DNA of 15,722 nucleotides from Bacteroidota bacterium. GTDB lineage: Bacteria > Bacteroidota > Bacteroidia > Cytophagales > Cyclobacteriaceae. The notes under the pieces were generated by a model. That model saw nothing but the letters and a program-made list of their open reading frames with translations. It was not told the DNA's origin and searched no databases. The position numbers were made by a program, and so were the translations under genes. Of the stretch, positions 1-6,112 are shown piece after piece; within the stretch, counting starts at the first letter, position 1; every line of letters begins with the position of its first letter. The stretch lies in NCBI GenBank assembly GCA_023417785.1, contig JAEZEH010000021.1, positions 1 through 15,722 of the forward strand. Direction: 5' to 3'.

Positions 1-929
1 CCTTCGACTTCCTTTAGGATTCGTTGCATTTCTTCCTGCGTTGCAGCCAGCTCTTCCATATTCTGGCGCATCTCCTCTTCCTGGGATCTGACCAGTTCAG
101 CCTGAGCCTGTGTTTCGTGGAGAAGTCTTCTTGTTTGTTCGTTTACACGGACGTTTGACACGGTGGAGGCGATGCTTTCTGCAAGCTTTTCCAAAAAATC
201 GCGGTGGTGCTTTTCAAAAACGTTGAATGAGGCGAGTTCAATGGCGCCATAAACCTCGCCGTTGACGATCAGTGGTACAATTAGAAGATTCTTCGGGAGT
301 GCTTCACCTAAACCAGAGGTTATTTTGAGGTAATCGCCCGGGAGTTCCGTCATGTAGACACTTGACTTCTCCAGCGCACATTGCCCGACCAAACCTTCGC
401 CCCAGCCGATCTTTACTTTAATATGCTTCTTTCTGCCGTAGGCATAGCATGCTATCATTTCAAGGTGGACATCACCTGAATCCTCATCATTCAATATATA
501 GATCGACCCCTGATTAGAGTTGGTGTACTTTACAATATTGTTGATGATAACCTGACCGAGCTCTTTCAGGTTATCATTATTGGATCGGAGGATATCCACA
601 AACTTGGCCAATCCTTCAGTAGCCCAATTTCGCTTCTTCTCATTATCCGCTATTTTCTTCATCTGCTCGCGCATACTCAGAAGTGATGCACTTAATGCAT
701 AGCGGTTGTCGTCAAACGGAATTGTATCGTCAAGGGTACCCGTCAGGTTACCGCTTTCAATCTCTTTAATAAAACTTCGCGCTGCTGAAATCTGAGATTC
801 AAGGTTTTGCACAGTTTCCTTCAGCTGATTGAGCTTATTGATTTTTACAATACGATAGGGAAGGGCTTGCAGGGACATTTTCATAACATTGATGGAAATC
901 CGGATTTTCGGACAAGTGCGAAATAACAT
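1..929 (-). CDS. GAF-domain signalling protein, N-terminal part (C-terminus beyond window edge)
   Basis: The minus-strand frame stays open from an ATG at 929 to the left edge, giving about 309 residues of a longer protein. Residues 20-100 are a helical leader. A GAF-like sensor domain follows at about 115-265, with the typical features GSIYIL, GWGEGLVGQC and IVPLIVNGEVYGAIEL. A long helix comes next, ending in the QEEEMRQNMEEL linker that in Bacteroidetes usually precedes PAS or further sensory modules. No kinase domain lies inside the window, so the output is unknown. Homologues are cytoplasmic sensors; the ligand cannot be read from sequence. In-frame ATGs at 884 and 878 are alternative starts. 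The ATG at 929 is preferred because the frame is open to a stop at 951-953 and a promoter candidate lies just upstream. The family call is good; the start is uncertain. Confidence 0.85.
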   Translation of the reverse strand, partial: MLFRTCPKIRISINVMKMSLQALPYRIVKINKLNQLKETVQNLESQISAARSFIKEIESGNLTGTLDDTIPFDDNRYALSASLLSMREQMKKIADNEKKRNWATEGLAKFVDILRSNNDNLKELGQVIINNIVKYTNSNQGSIYILNDEDSGDVHLEMIACYAYGRKKHIKVKIGWGEGLVGQCALEKSSVYMTELPGDYLKITSGLGEALPKNLLIVPLIVNGEVYGAIELASFNVFEKHHRDFLEKLAESIASTVSNVRVNEQTRRLLHETQAQAELVRSQEEEMRQNMEELAATQEEMQRILKEVE

Positions 930-951
930 GGGAATTAGTTCGGGCCGGGGT

Positions 952-980
952 CAAAGACAGATGGCTAGTTACGGAAGCAA
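952..980 (-). promoter_or_regulatory. Candidate Bacteroidetes-type promoter for the GAF gene
   Basis: Read on the minus strand there is TTG (980-978), an 18-nt spacer, then TGTCTTTG (959-952). This matches the Bacteroidetes -33/-7 pattern (TTG / 17-23 nt / TAnnTTTG) with one mismatch in the -7 box. Transcription would start about 18 nt before the ATG at 929. Confidence 0.35.
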
Positions 981-1292
981 GAATTTCAACGAATAGATTA
1001 ATTTAATCGGTGTGAAAGGGCTGAAAACCCCGTTCAAACCGGGGTTTCATGTTTGCCGAAAATGTTGTGGTTTTATAATTTGCTGATTGATAGATATTTA
1101 TTCAATCACGTGTTTCTGCCTCAGGGCTCGCCCGAACAGATAGCCTCACGTAATACGAACCCCGAACAACGGACTATCTATGTGCTCAAATACGAAAATC
1201 GAGTGATACCCGGAGTCGGGTTGCCAAACCGGTTGTACTATCGGATGAGCATTACCAACGCGATGTCACGTTAGAGCCATACAAAAGATCTT
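981..1292. other. Intergenic stretch without a convincing gene
   Basis: This gap lies between the start of the GAF gene and the end of the XRE gene. It contains one hairpin at 1025-1047 and a 73-codon plus-strand frame (1053-1274, TTG start) with no recognisable domain, promoter or ribosome-binding site. I see no RNA gene or repeat here. Confidence 0.5.
1025..1047 (-). terminator. Hairpin, possible terminator of the XRE regulator gene
   Basis: AAACCCCG (1025-1032) pairs perfectly with CGGGGTTT (1040-1047) around a 7-nt loop. Read on the minus strand, the stem ends in a run of four T, as expected of an intrinsic terminator for the gene ending at 1293. The roughly 245-nt distance and short T-run keep this tentative. 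Confidence 0.4.
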
Positions 1293-1970
1293 CTATTTCT
1301 CATGCTGGTATATGGCGAACAGTCTCCAAAAACGGTTTGTCAGCTTGAAATCAAATCTTTCTTTTTTGAAATTATTCAGAACAAGATTGGCTTTTTCGCC
1401 CTTCATGTCATATTTACCTATCATGATTTCCCGTTCCGAAGTGAATAGGCCCGTTTTTCCGGGGCAAAGATGAATATTCTGTTGCGTAACCTCTTCAAAT
1501 ACAAGCACATCACCTATCTGATAGGGGGGGAGAGACTCGTGATGAGGGATGTTCGGGTTAAAACTCAATGCGAGCATGTTATGGTTATTCACTTCGGGCA
1601 GGATCAGCTTCGGGAAGATTTCAAAATCGACAAAAGATAAATCCTTGTGGCAACCCCTCATATAAATGGTATCATTGATGAACGGGACTTGCCTCAGTTG
1701 AAGATTCACGATATTTTTTTCATCCTCGATTAACTTATCACCGTTATATTTAAGTATCTCGTGAATCGAAAGATTCTGGGTGATGAATTGATTCAGCGGA
1801 ATGCTAAAATAATTGGCAATCTGGATCACCGTTTCAATTCGTGGTTCGGCCCTGTTTTCCTCGTAAGATGAGATATTGCCTCTGGTTAGCTGAAAAAGCT
1901 CGCCAAAAGCCTGCTGACTAAGCCCTTTAGTCGTTCTGATCTTTTTTATATTGGCCCCGATTTTAGTCAT
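1293..1970 (-). CDS. XRE-family regulator with S24/LexA-like C-terminal domain
   Basis: This is a 225-residue DNA-binding regulator. Residues 4-62 form a Cro/C1-type helix-turn-helix (GLSQQAFGELFQLTRGNIS, then SYEENRAEPRIET). Residues 95-165 resemble the S24/LexA-like fold seen in similar regulators, including YQIGDVLVFEEV. The usual catalytic Ser context (GDSMEPT-like) is replaced by FNPNIPHHES and no Ser/Lys dyad is evident, so it is probably a sensor or dimerisation domain without self-cleavage. The start at 1970 (MTKIGANIKK) was chosen because the HTH begins there; the longer frame up to 2036 adds a hydrophobic stretch that crosses the promoter. It is divergent from the YbjN-PspA-flotillin cluster, with only about 100 nt between the two start codons. 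By context it is the candidate regulator of that cluster and of itself; no target is proven. Confidence 0.85.
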   Translation of the reverse strand: MTKIGANIKKIRTTKGLSQQAFGELFQLTRGNISSYEENRAEPRIETVIQIANYFSIPLNQFITQNLSIHEILKYNGDKLIEDEKNIVNLQLRQVPFINDTIYMRGCHKDLSFVDFEIFPKLILPEVNNHNMLALSFNPNIPHHESLPPYQIGDVLVFEEVTQQNIHLCPGKTGLFTSEREIMIGKYDMKGEKANLVLNNFKKERFDFKLTNRFWRLFAIYQHEK

Positions 1971-1975
1971 AGCCA

Positions 1976-2005
1976 CAAATATAGCTGATATTTTTATTAT
2001 CACAA
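1976..2005 (-). promoter_or_regulatory. Promoter of the XRE regulator gene (near leaderless)
   Basis: Read on the minus strand there is TTG (2005-2003), a 19-nt spacer, then a perfect TATATTTG -7 box (1983-1976). The box ends only 5 nt before the ATG at 1970, so transcription would begin at or within a few bases of the start codon, giving a leaderless or near-leaderless mRNA. Confidence 0.6.
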
Positions 2006-2016
2006 TGCTAATAATT

Positions 2017-2048
2017 TTTGCATTTATGGAAAACATTTTTTAGATTTG
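2017..2048 (+). promoter_or_regulatory. Promoter of the YbjN-PspA-YqiJ-flotillin-ATPase cluster
   Basis: TTTG (2017-2020), a 20-nt spacer and TAGATTTG (2041-2048) match the Bacteroidetes -33/-7 consensus exactly. The ATG of the first gene lies 23 nt after the -7 box. It stands back to back with the promoter of the XRE gene, so a protein bound between 1984 and 2040 could affect both. Confidence 0.65.
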
Positions 2049-2071
2049 TTCTGTCAGCACATAATACGCTT

Positions 2072-2464
2072 ATGAAGCATTTCGATACTATCCAGGAGTG
2101 GGCACTGAGGCTGAATTGCCGGATCGTGTACAAGGATGTAAAAAACGGCATTCTTAAGATCGACAATCAGGCTGACGGGATCAGTAATCTGATTCTGGGC
2201 ATCGCACCACCCATACTTATCATGGAACAGTTTCTGTTTTCCTTCCGGGAGGATAACATGGAAATGTTCAAACGCCTGCTGCAAAAGAACAGGGACACTA
2301 TTCACGGCGCCTTCGTCATCAATGAGGCCGGTGATCGGGTGCTGTTCCGTTACACCATGCAGATTGAGAGTATCGACTTCAATGAGTTTGAGAGCGCGTT
2401 GAACTCACTCGGATTACTGCTAAGCGAATTCTCCGAACAGATCATTGATTATTCAAAGCTGTAG
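2072..2464 (+). CDS. YbjN-like small protein (type III secretion chaperone-like fold)
   Basis: A 130-residue cytoplasmic protein without signal peptide or membrane segment. The layout suits the YbjN / type III chaperone-like family: an N-terminal helix (DTIQEWALRL), a beta strand pair around CRIVYKDVKNGILKID, a central hydrophobic stretch (LILGIAPPILIMEQFLFSF), a second helix-strand unit (FKRLLQKNRDTIHGAFVI then DRVLFRYTMQI) and a C-terminal helix. It is the first gene of the cluster, 35 nt ahead of the PspA gene. YbjN-like proteins are thought to act as small adaptors or chaperones. By position this one may bind PspA or the ATPase, which is inference. The start at 2072 is preferred over an upstream TTG-type start at 2018 because the promoter -7 box lies at 2041-2048. 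The family call rests on fold pattern and context, not on an invariant motif. Confidence 0.65.
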   Translation: MKHFDTIQEWALRLNCRIVYKDVKNGILKIDNQADGISNLILGIAPPILIMEQFLFSFREDNMEMFKRLLQKNRDTIHGAFVINEAGDRVLFRYTMQIESIDFNEFESALNSLGLLLSEFSEQIIDYSKL

Positions 2465-2481
2465 TTAAAAACATTTGTTAT

Positions 2482-2490
2482 TAACCTAAA
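2482..2490 (+). promoter_or_regulatory. TAACCTAAA leader motif before the PspA gene
   Basis: The nonamer lies 9 nt upstream of the ATG at 2500, where a ribosome-binding site would be. The same core recurs before the next two genes. It does not match a Shine-Dalgarno sequence. Confidence 0.4.
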
Positions 2491-2499
2491 ATTATTGTC

Positions 2500-3201
2500 A
2501 TGAGTATTTTCAAGAGACTAGTTAGAATTGGACAGGCTGAGATCCACGCGGCTGTCGACAAAATGGAAGACCCCATAAAGATGACCGAACAAGGTCTGCG
2601 TGAATTGCGCTCAGATCTGGCGGAAGCGACTGAAGCTTACGCGAAGGTGAAGGCACTGGCTATCCGCACGGAAAACAATCAGCTCCAGATTCAGCAGGAG
2701 TCAAGAAATTATGCGGAAAAAGCTATATTGGTAATGCAAAAGGCGCAGTCGGGGCAGGTTGACCTGGCTAAAGCTGAGAGTCTTGCGCGCGAAGCGCTGA
2801 CTCTCCACAGAAAGTTTTTTGTAGAATCAGAGGAGCTCGGTACGCAAGTTACTGCATTACAGCAATCTTCCATGGAGATGCTGCGTAACACCGAAATCCT
2901 GCAGGAGAATATGGAGAAATGGGAAAAGGAATTGCGAACGTTGAAAGCGAGGGTAAAAGTCAGTAAAGCCACAGAGCAGGTTAACAAACAAATGGCACAG
3001 GTCGATAGCAATGGCATCGTTGCGATGCTTGAACGCATGAGATCTAAAGTGGAAGACCAGGAAGCGGTGGCTAAAGCCTATGGAGAGATATCGCATGAAA
3101 AGAATGCACGGAAGGAAGAACTGGACCGATTGCTGAAGGACGACTCCGCCTCAATCGAAAAAGATCTTCAGGCTATCAAACAAAAATTGGGAATATCTTA
3201 A
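2500..3201 (+). CDS. pspA: PspA/IM30 (Vipp1) family membrane-remodelling protein
   Basis: A 233-residue, almost wholly helical protein of usual PspA/IM30 length. It opens with the amphipathic segment MSIFKRLVRIGQAEIHAAVD, which in this family inserts into stressed membranes, followed by the conserved DKMEDPIKM stretch. Long coiled-coil helices extend to about residue 175 (LRELRSDLAEATEAYAKVKA, LRTLKARVKVSKATEQVN). A second helical part at about 170-233 carries GIVAMLERMRSKVEDQEA. PspA and IM30 share the ESCRT-III fold and form rods, rings and carpets on the inner membrane. No transmembrane segment or signal peptide is present, so it is cytoplasmic and peripheral. It stands second in the cluster, 24 nt ahead of the membrane OB-fold gene. 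The usual PspF, PspB and PspC partners are absent nearby; flotillin and AAA+ partners take their place. The family assignment is firm. Confidence 0.93.
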   Translation: MSIFKRLVRIGQAEIHAAVDKMEDPIKMTEQGLRELRSDLAEATEAYAKVKALAIRTENNQLQIQQESRNYAEKAILVMQKAQSGQVDLAKAESLAREALTLHRKFFVESEELGTQVTALQQSSMEMLRNTEILQENMEKWEKELRTLKARVKVSKATEQVNKQMAQVDSNGIVAMLERMRSKVEDQEAVAKAYGEISHEKNARKEELDRLLKDDSASIEKDLQAIKQKLGIS

Positions 3202-3208
3202 GAACCAC

Positions 3209-3217
3209 TAACCTAAA
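3209..3217 (+). promoter_or_regulatory. TAACCTAAA leader motif before the YqiJ-type gene
   Basis: This is identical over 9 nt to the motif upstream of the PspA gene and sits 8 nt before the ATG at 3226. Confidence 0.4.
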
Positions 3218-3225
3218 AGTTTTTG

Positions 3226-3906
3226 ATGTCGGAATTAATGAATCTTCTTTTTCATCCGCTAAGTAATGCAATCATGACCGTTCTGACGGGAGTGACTGCG
3301 CTTTACTGGGTAACTACATTCATCACCGGAGACCTTTTTGGCGATGGCGGGATGGATACGGAGATGCCCGTGCATGGCGCCGACCTTGACGCCGACATGG
3401 ACGTCGATGCCAACGATGTAAATATCGAAAAGCCTTTCTTTCAGAAGGCGATGGAATTCGTCAACGTCGGAAAAGTGCCCTTCATGGTCGTCCTGTCGGT
3501 TTTCAAATTTCTTTCGTGGATCATTACACTTACGTCATCAGTGTTTTTCGGGTTCGCGGCCTGGGGCTGGAAGTCTGTTCTCGTTCTCGTCCCGGTTTTC
3601 CTTATTGCTTACGTTATTACAAGGTATGCGACAAAACCATTAATTAAAGTTTACGACGCTATGGGATACAACGGAGAGGAACCACAGGAACTAATGGGAA
3701 GGATCGCCAGGATGAAGTGTTCTATTTCCGGCGAGACAATCGGTGCTGCGGAAGTAAAAGTACAAAGTGACATCATCCGCATAAATGTAAAGAGCAAAAC
3801 CGGTGAACCGATAGCCTATGGCGCGGAAGTGATGATCAGTGACGAATCTTCCGATAAGAAGGTTTACCTTGTTGTTCCGGAGATAACACTCTCGAACATC
3901 GTTTGA
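3226..3906 (+). CDS. yqiJ: YqiJ-type inner-membrane protein with C-terminal OB-fold (NfeD-like)
   Basis: A 226-residue membrane protein. Predicted membrane helices lie at about 13-33, 83-108 and 112-132. Between the first and second is a strongly acidic stretch (residues 50-66, GADLDADMDVDANDVN). After the last helix, residues 154-216 form a small beta domain (ELMGRIARMKC, AEVKVQSDIIRINVKS, KVYLVVPEI) typical of the YqiJ/NfeD OB-fold. In E. coli, YqiJ is encoded next to the flotillin YqiK, and Bacillus pairs NfeD proteins with FloT; here the flotillin follows after 54 nt. The likely role is a membrane partner that localises or stabilises flotillin. The ATG at 3226 directly follows a TTG at 3223 and is preferred. 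The call rests on topology, OB-like C-terminus and neighbourhood. Confidence 0.85.
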   Translation: MSELMNLLFHPLSNAIMTVLTGVTALYWVTTFITGDLFGDGGMDTEMPVHGADLDADMDVDANDVNIEKPFFQKAMEFVNVGKVPFMVVLSVFKFLSWIITLTSSVFFGFAAWGWKSVLVLVPVFLIAYVITRYATKPLIKVYDAMGYNGEEPQELMGRIARMKCSISGETIGAAEVKVQSDIIRINVKSKTGEPIAYGAEVMISDESSDKKVYLVVPEITLSNIV

Positions 3907-3940
3907 CGGCCAATTATATTTAAACTCCCTCATTAATAAC

Positions 3941-3948
3941 TAACCTAA
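3941..3948 (+). promoter_or_regulatory. TAACCTAA leader motif before the flotillin gene
   Basis: This is the third copy of the motif, 12 nt before the ATG at 3961. The eight-base core is the same as in the two upstream copies; the following base differs. Confidence 0.4.
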
Positions 3949-3960
3949 CTTTCTTTATCT

Positions 3961-5988
3961 ATGGATGCGCTTGGTGGAATCAGTTTATTGCTCATTGGTG
4001 GCATTGTCTTTATCTTATTCATTATCCTCTTTGCCTTTGCTACTTTCTACAAGAAAATCCCTCAGGGAAAGGCAATTGTGCGTACGGGTGTTGGCGGCGG
4101 AAAAGTCGCGTTCAATAAGGGTATGTATGTTATTCCAATTCTCCACAAAATGGAGATCATGGATATTTCGGTTAAGAAACTACAGATCGATCGGCTCGAG
4201 CAGGACGGTCTTATCTGCAAAGACAACATACGTGCTGATATCAAGGTGGCTTTCTTCGTTCGTGTTAACAAGAACGTCGACGATGTATTGAATGTAGCTC
4301 AGATTATTGGTACGGAGAGAGCCAGCGATACAGAAACACTTCGCAATCTTTTTGAAGCAAAGTTCTCGGAAGCATTGAAGACCGTAGGCAAGAAATTTGA
4401 TTTCATCGAACTGTACGAAGCGCGCCGCGAGTTCAGAACCGAAATTCTGGATATTATCGGAACTGACCTGAACGGGTATATACTCGACGACTGCGCCATT
4501 GACTTTCTGGAGCAGACCGAAATAAAATTTCTTAGCCCGCAGAATATCCTCGACTCCCAGGGTATTAAAAAGATCACGGAACTTACGGCAGCTCAGAACA
4601 TGAAAGCTAATTTGATCAGAAGGGAAGAAGAAAAGGTAATCAAGAAGCAGAATGTTGAAGCGCGCGAGGCCATTCTCGAACTGGAGCGTCAGCTGGCCGA
4701 GAAAGAGGAAAAGCAACGCAGGGAAATTGACAATATTCATGCGCGCGAACATGCCGAAATAATGAAAGTCCGGGAAGAAGAAAGACTAAAATCAGAAACA
4801 GTCCGGATTAAGACAGAGGAATCGCTCGCAGTACAGGAAGAGAACAAGTTACGTCAGATCATTATCGCTGAAAAGAATAAACAACGCACCGACGCCGTTG
4901 AAACTGAGCGTGTAGAGAAAGACCGCGCCCTGGAGGCGACTGAGCGCGAGAAGATCGTAACACTCGCTCAGATTGAAAAAGAAAAGACAGTGGAAGTGGA
5001 GCGTAAGAATATCCAGGATGTCATTCGGGACCGTGTGCGTCTCGAGAAAGGGGTAGTGGAAGAGCAGCAAAGCATGAAGGATATAGAGGCGTTCCGCGAA
5101 GTGGAACGTAACAAGACGGTAGGCATCACGCAGGCAAGTCAGGAAGCGGAAGAAAAATTGATTTACACAGTAAAGGCAGCGGAAGCTGATAAAAAGGCGG
5201 CGGAAGAAAAAGCAAAACAAACGGTTATCGATGCTGAAGCACGAAAAGAAGCCGCAGTGAAAGAGGCGGAAGCCCGTAAGATACTTGCTGAAGCAAAGGC
5301 GCGAGAGGAGGCGACGTTAGGACTGTCTGAAGCAGAGGTCATGATAGCCAAGGCGGAAGCGTCTGAAAGACAAGGTATCGTTGATGCAACGATAATTGAA
5401 AAGCTTGCGGAAGCGAAGCGCAAAGAAGGTTTAACAGAAGCCGAAGTAACGAAAGAAAAGGCACTGGCAGAAGCCGCAGGTATCGAAGAAAAAGCCGAAG
5501 CGATGAAGAAGCTTGACGCTGTTGGAAAAGATCACGAAGAATTTAAGCTGTTGCTCACAAAAGAAAAAGATATCGAGCTCGCACACATCAACATTAAAAA
5601 GGATATTGCCAATGCACAAGCAATGATCCTTGGTGAGGCGCTCAAATCTGCTAATATTGATATTGTGGGCGGAGAAACAATGTTCTTCCAGAATATCGTT
5701 AACCAGATTTCAAATGCGAAGGGCTTTGATCGCCTGATCAACGAAAGCGAAAATGCGACGCAGCTTAAAACGGCAATACTGGGGGACGGTGCAAATGGTG
5801 GAGATCTGCTTGACCGTATCCGTGACTTCGCCGGTAAATACAAAATAACGTCGAACGACATTAAGAACTTGACCATTTCAAGTTTAATCCTGAAAATGCA
5901 ACAAAGAAGTTCTGACGATGATCGGCCGGCTCTCCTTAACCTCGCGCACCTTGCAAGTGGTCTGGGGTTGTCTGACAAAAAATTGTAA
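3961..5988 (+). CDS. yqiK: Flotillin (YqiK-type SPFH/band-7 protein)
   Basis: A 675-residue scaffold protein of membrane microdomains. Residues 8-29 are a single N-terminal membrane helix (ISLLLIGGIVFILFIILFAF). The SPFH/band-7 domain spans about 31-200 (KIPQGKAIVRTGVGGGKVAF, GMYVIPILHKMEIMDISVKK, LNGYILDDCAIDFLEQTEIK). A very long Glu/Ala/Lys-rich coiled coil follows, about 210-555, with many EAE and AEAK repeats as in flotillins. The C-terminal part includes NIDIVGGETMFFQNIVNQIS and a final helical region to 675. The protein should be anchored in the inner membrane with most of the chain cytoplasmic, oligomerising through SPFH and coiled-coil parts. It lies between the YqiJ-type gene and the large ATPase gene. 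The length and DIVGGETMFF segment favour the YqiK branch over short FloT forms. The assignment is firm. Confidence 0.93.
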   Translation: MDALGGISLLLIGGIVFILFIILFAFATFYKKIPQGKAIVRTGVGGGKVAFNKGMYVIPILHKMEIMDISVKKLQIDRLEQDGLICKDNIRADIKVAFFVRVNKNVDDVLNVAQIIGTERASDTETLRNLFEAKFSEALKTVGKKFDFIELYEARREFRTEILDIIGTDLNGYILDDCAIDFLEQTEIKFLSPQNILDSQGIKKITELTAAQNMKANLIRREEEKVIKKQNVEAREAILELERQLAEKEEKQRREIDNIHAREHAEIMKVREEERLKSETVRIKTEESLAVQEENKLRQIIIAEKNKQRTDAVETERVEKDRALEATEREKIVTLAQIEKEKTVEVERKNIQDVIRDRVRLEKGVVEEQQSMKDIEAFREVERNKTVGITQASQEAEEKLIYTVKAAEADKKAAEEKAKQTVIDAEARKEAAVKEAEARKILAEAKAREEATLGLSEAEVMIAKAEASERQGIVDATIIEKLAEAKRKEGLTEAEVTKEKALAEAAGIEEKAEAMKKLDAVGKDHEEFKLLLTKEKDIELAHINIKKDIANAQAMILGEALKSANIDIVGGETMFFQNIVNQISNAKGFDRLINESENATQLKTAILGDGANGGDLLDRIRDFAGKYKITSNDIKNLTISSLILKMQQRSSDDDRPALLNLAHLASGLGLSDKKL

Positions 5989-6010
5989 CTAGGGGATCAT
6001 GCGCGATCGT

Positions 6011-6050
6011 CAGCGTGTTCCGGGCCAAATGTATGACCGGAACACGGCTG
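6011..6050. other. Long stem-loop between the flotillin and ATPase genes
   Basis: GTGTTCCGG (6015-6023) pairs perfectly with CCGGAACAC (6037-6045). CAGC (6011-6014) extends the stem with 6046-6050 across one bulged G, for 13 paired positions and a 13-nt loop. No T-run follows on either strand, so it does not look like an intrinsic terminator. It fills much of the 124-nt gap, the largest within the cluster, and could be an mRNA processing or stability element that sets the ATPase level apart from the upstream genes, or a REP-like palindrome. Confidence 0.5.
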
Positions 6051-6112
6051 CCGCTCAGCAACTTCATTGATTAACTCAGGGGTAATGGTCACGGGCGCTT
6101 ATTTTGATAGTA

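Noticed and set aside
1053..1274. Plus-strand frame of 73 codons beginning at a TTG
   Set aside because: It has no recognisable domain, promoter or ribosome-binding site, and its start lies just past a hairpin. It may be chance or a gene remnant; not called.
1971..2036. Longer N-terminus of the XRE regulator
   Set aside because: The extra 22 residues are hydrophobic and encoded by the AT-rich promoter region; the HTH starts directly after the ATG at 1970, and the -7 box lies inside the extension.
5160..5560. Possible DNA tandem repeat in the flotillin gene
   Set aside because: The similarity comes from repeated EAE and AEAK coiled-coil residues; the DNA copies differ and no exact repeat unit is visible.
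4180..5978. Several long minus-strand frames inside the flotillin gene
   Set aside because: They are antisense shadows of the Glu/Ala/Lys-rich coiled-coil codons, with low-complexity Ser/Ala/Phe-rich products and no domain.
6067..6106. Possible separate promoter for the ATPase gene
   Set aside because: A TATTTTG sequence lies near 6100-6106, but the nearest TTG box is about 30 nt upstream, outside the usual 17-23 nt spacing, and the -7 box is incomplete.
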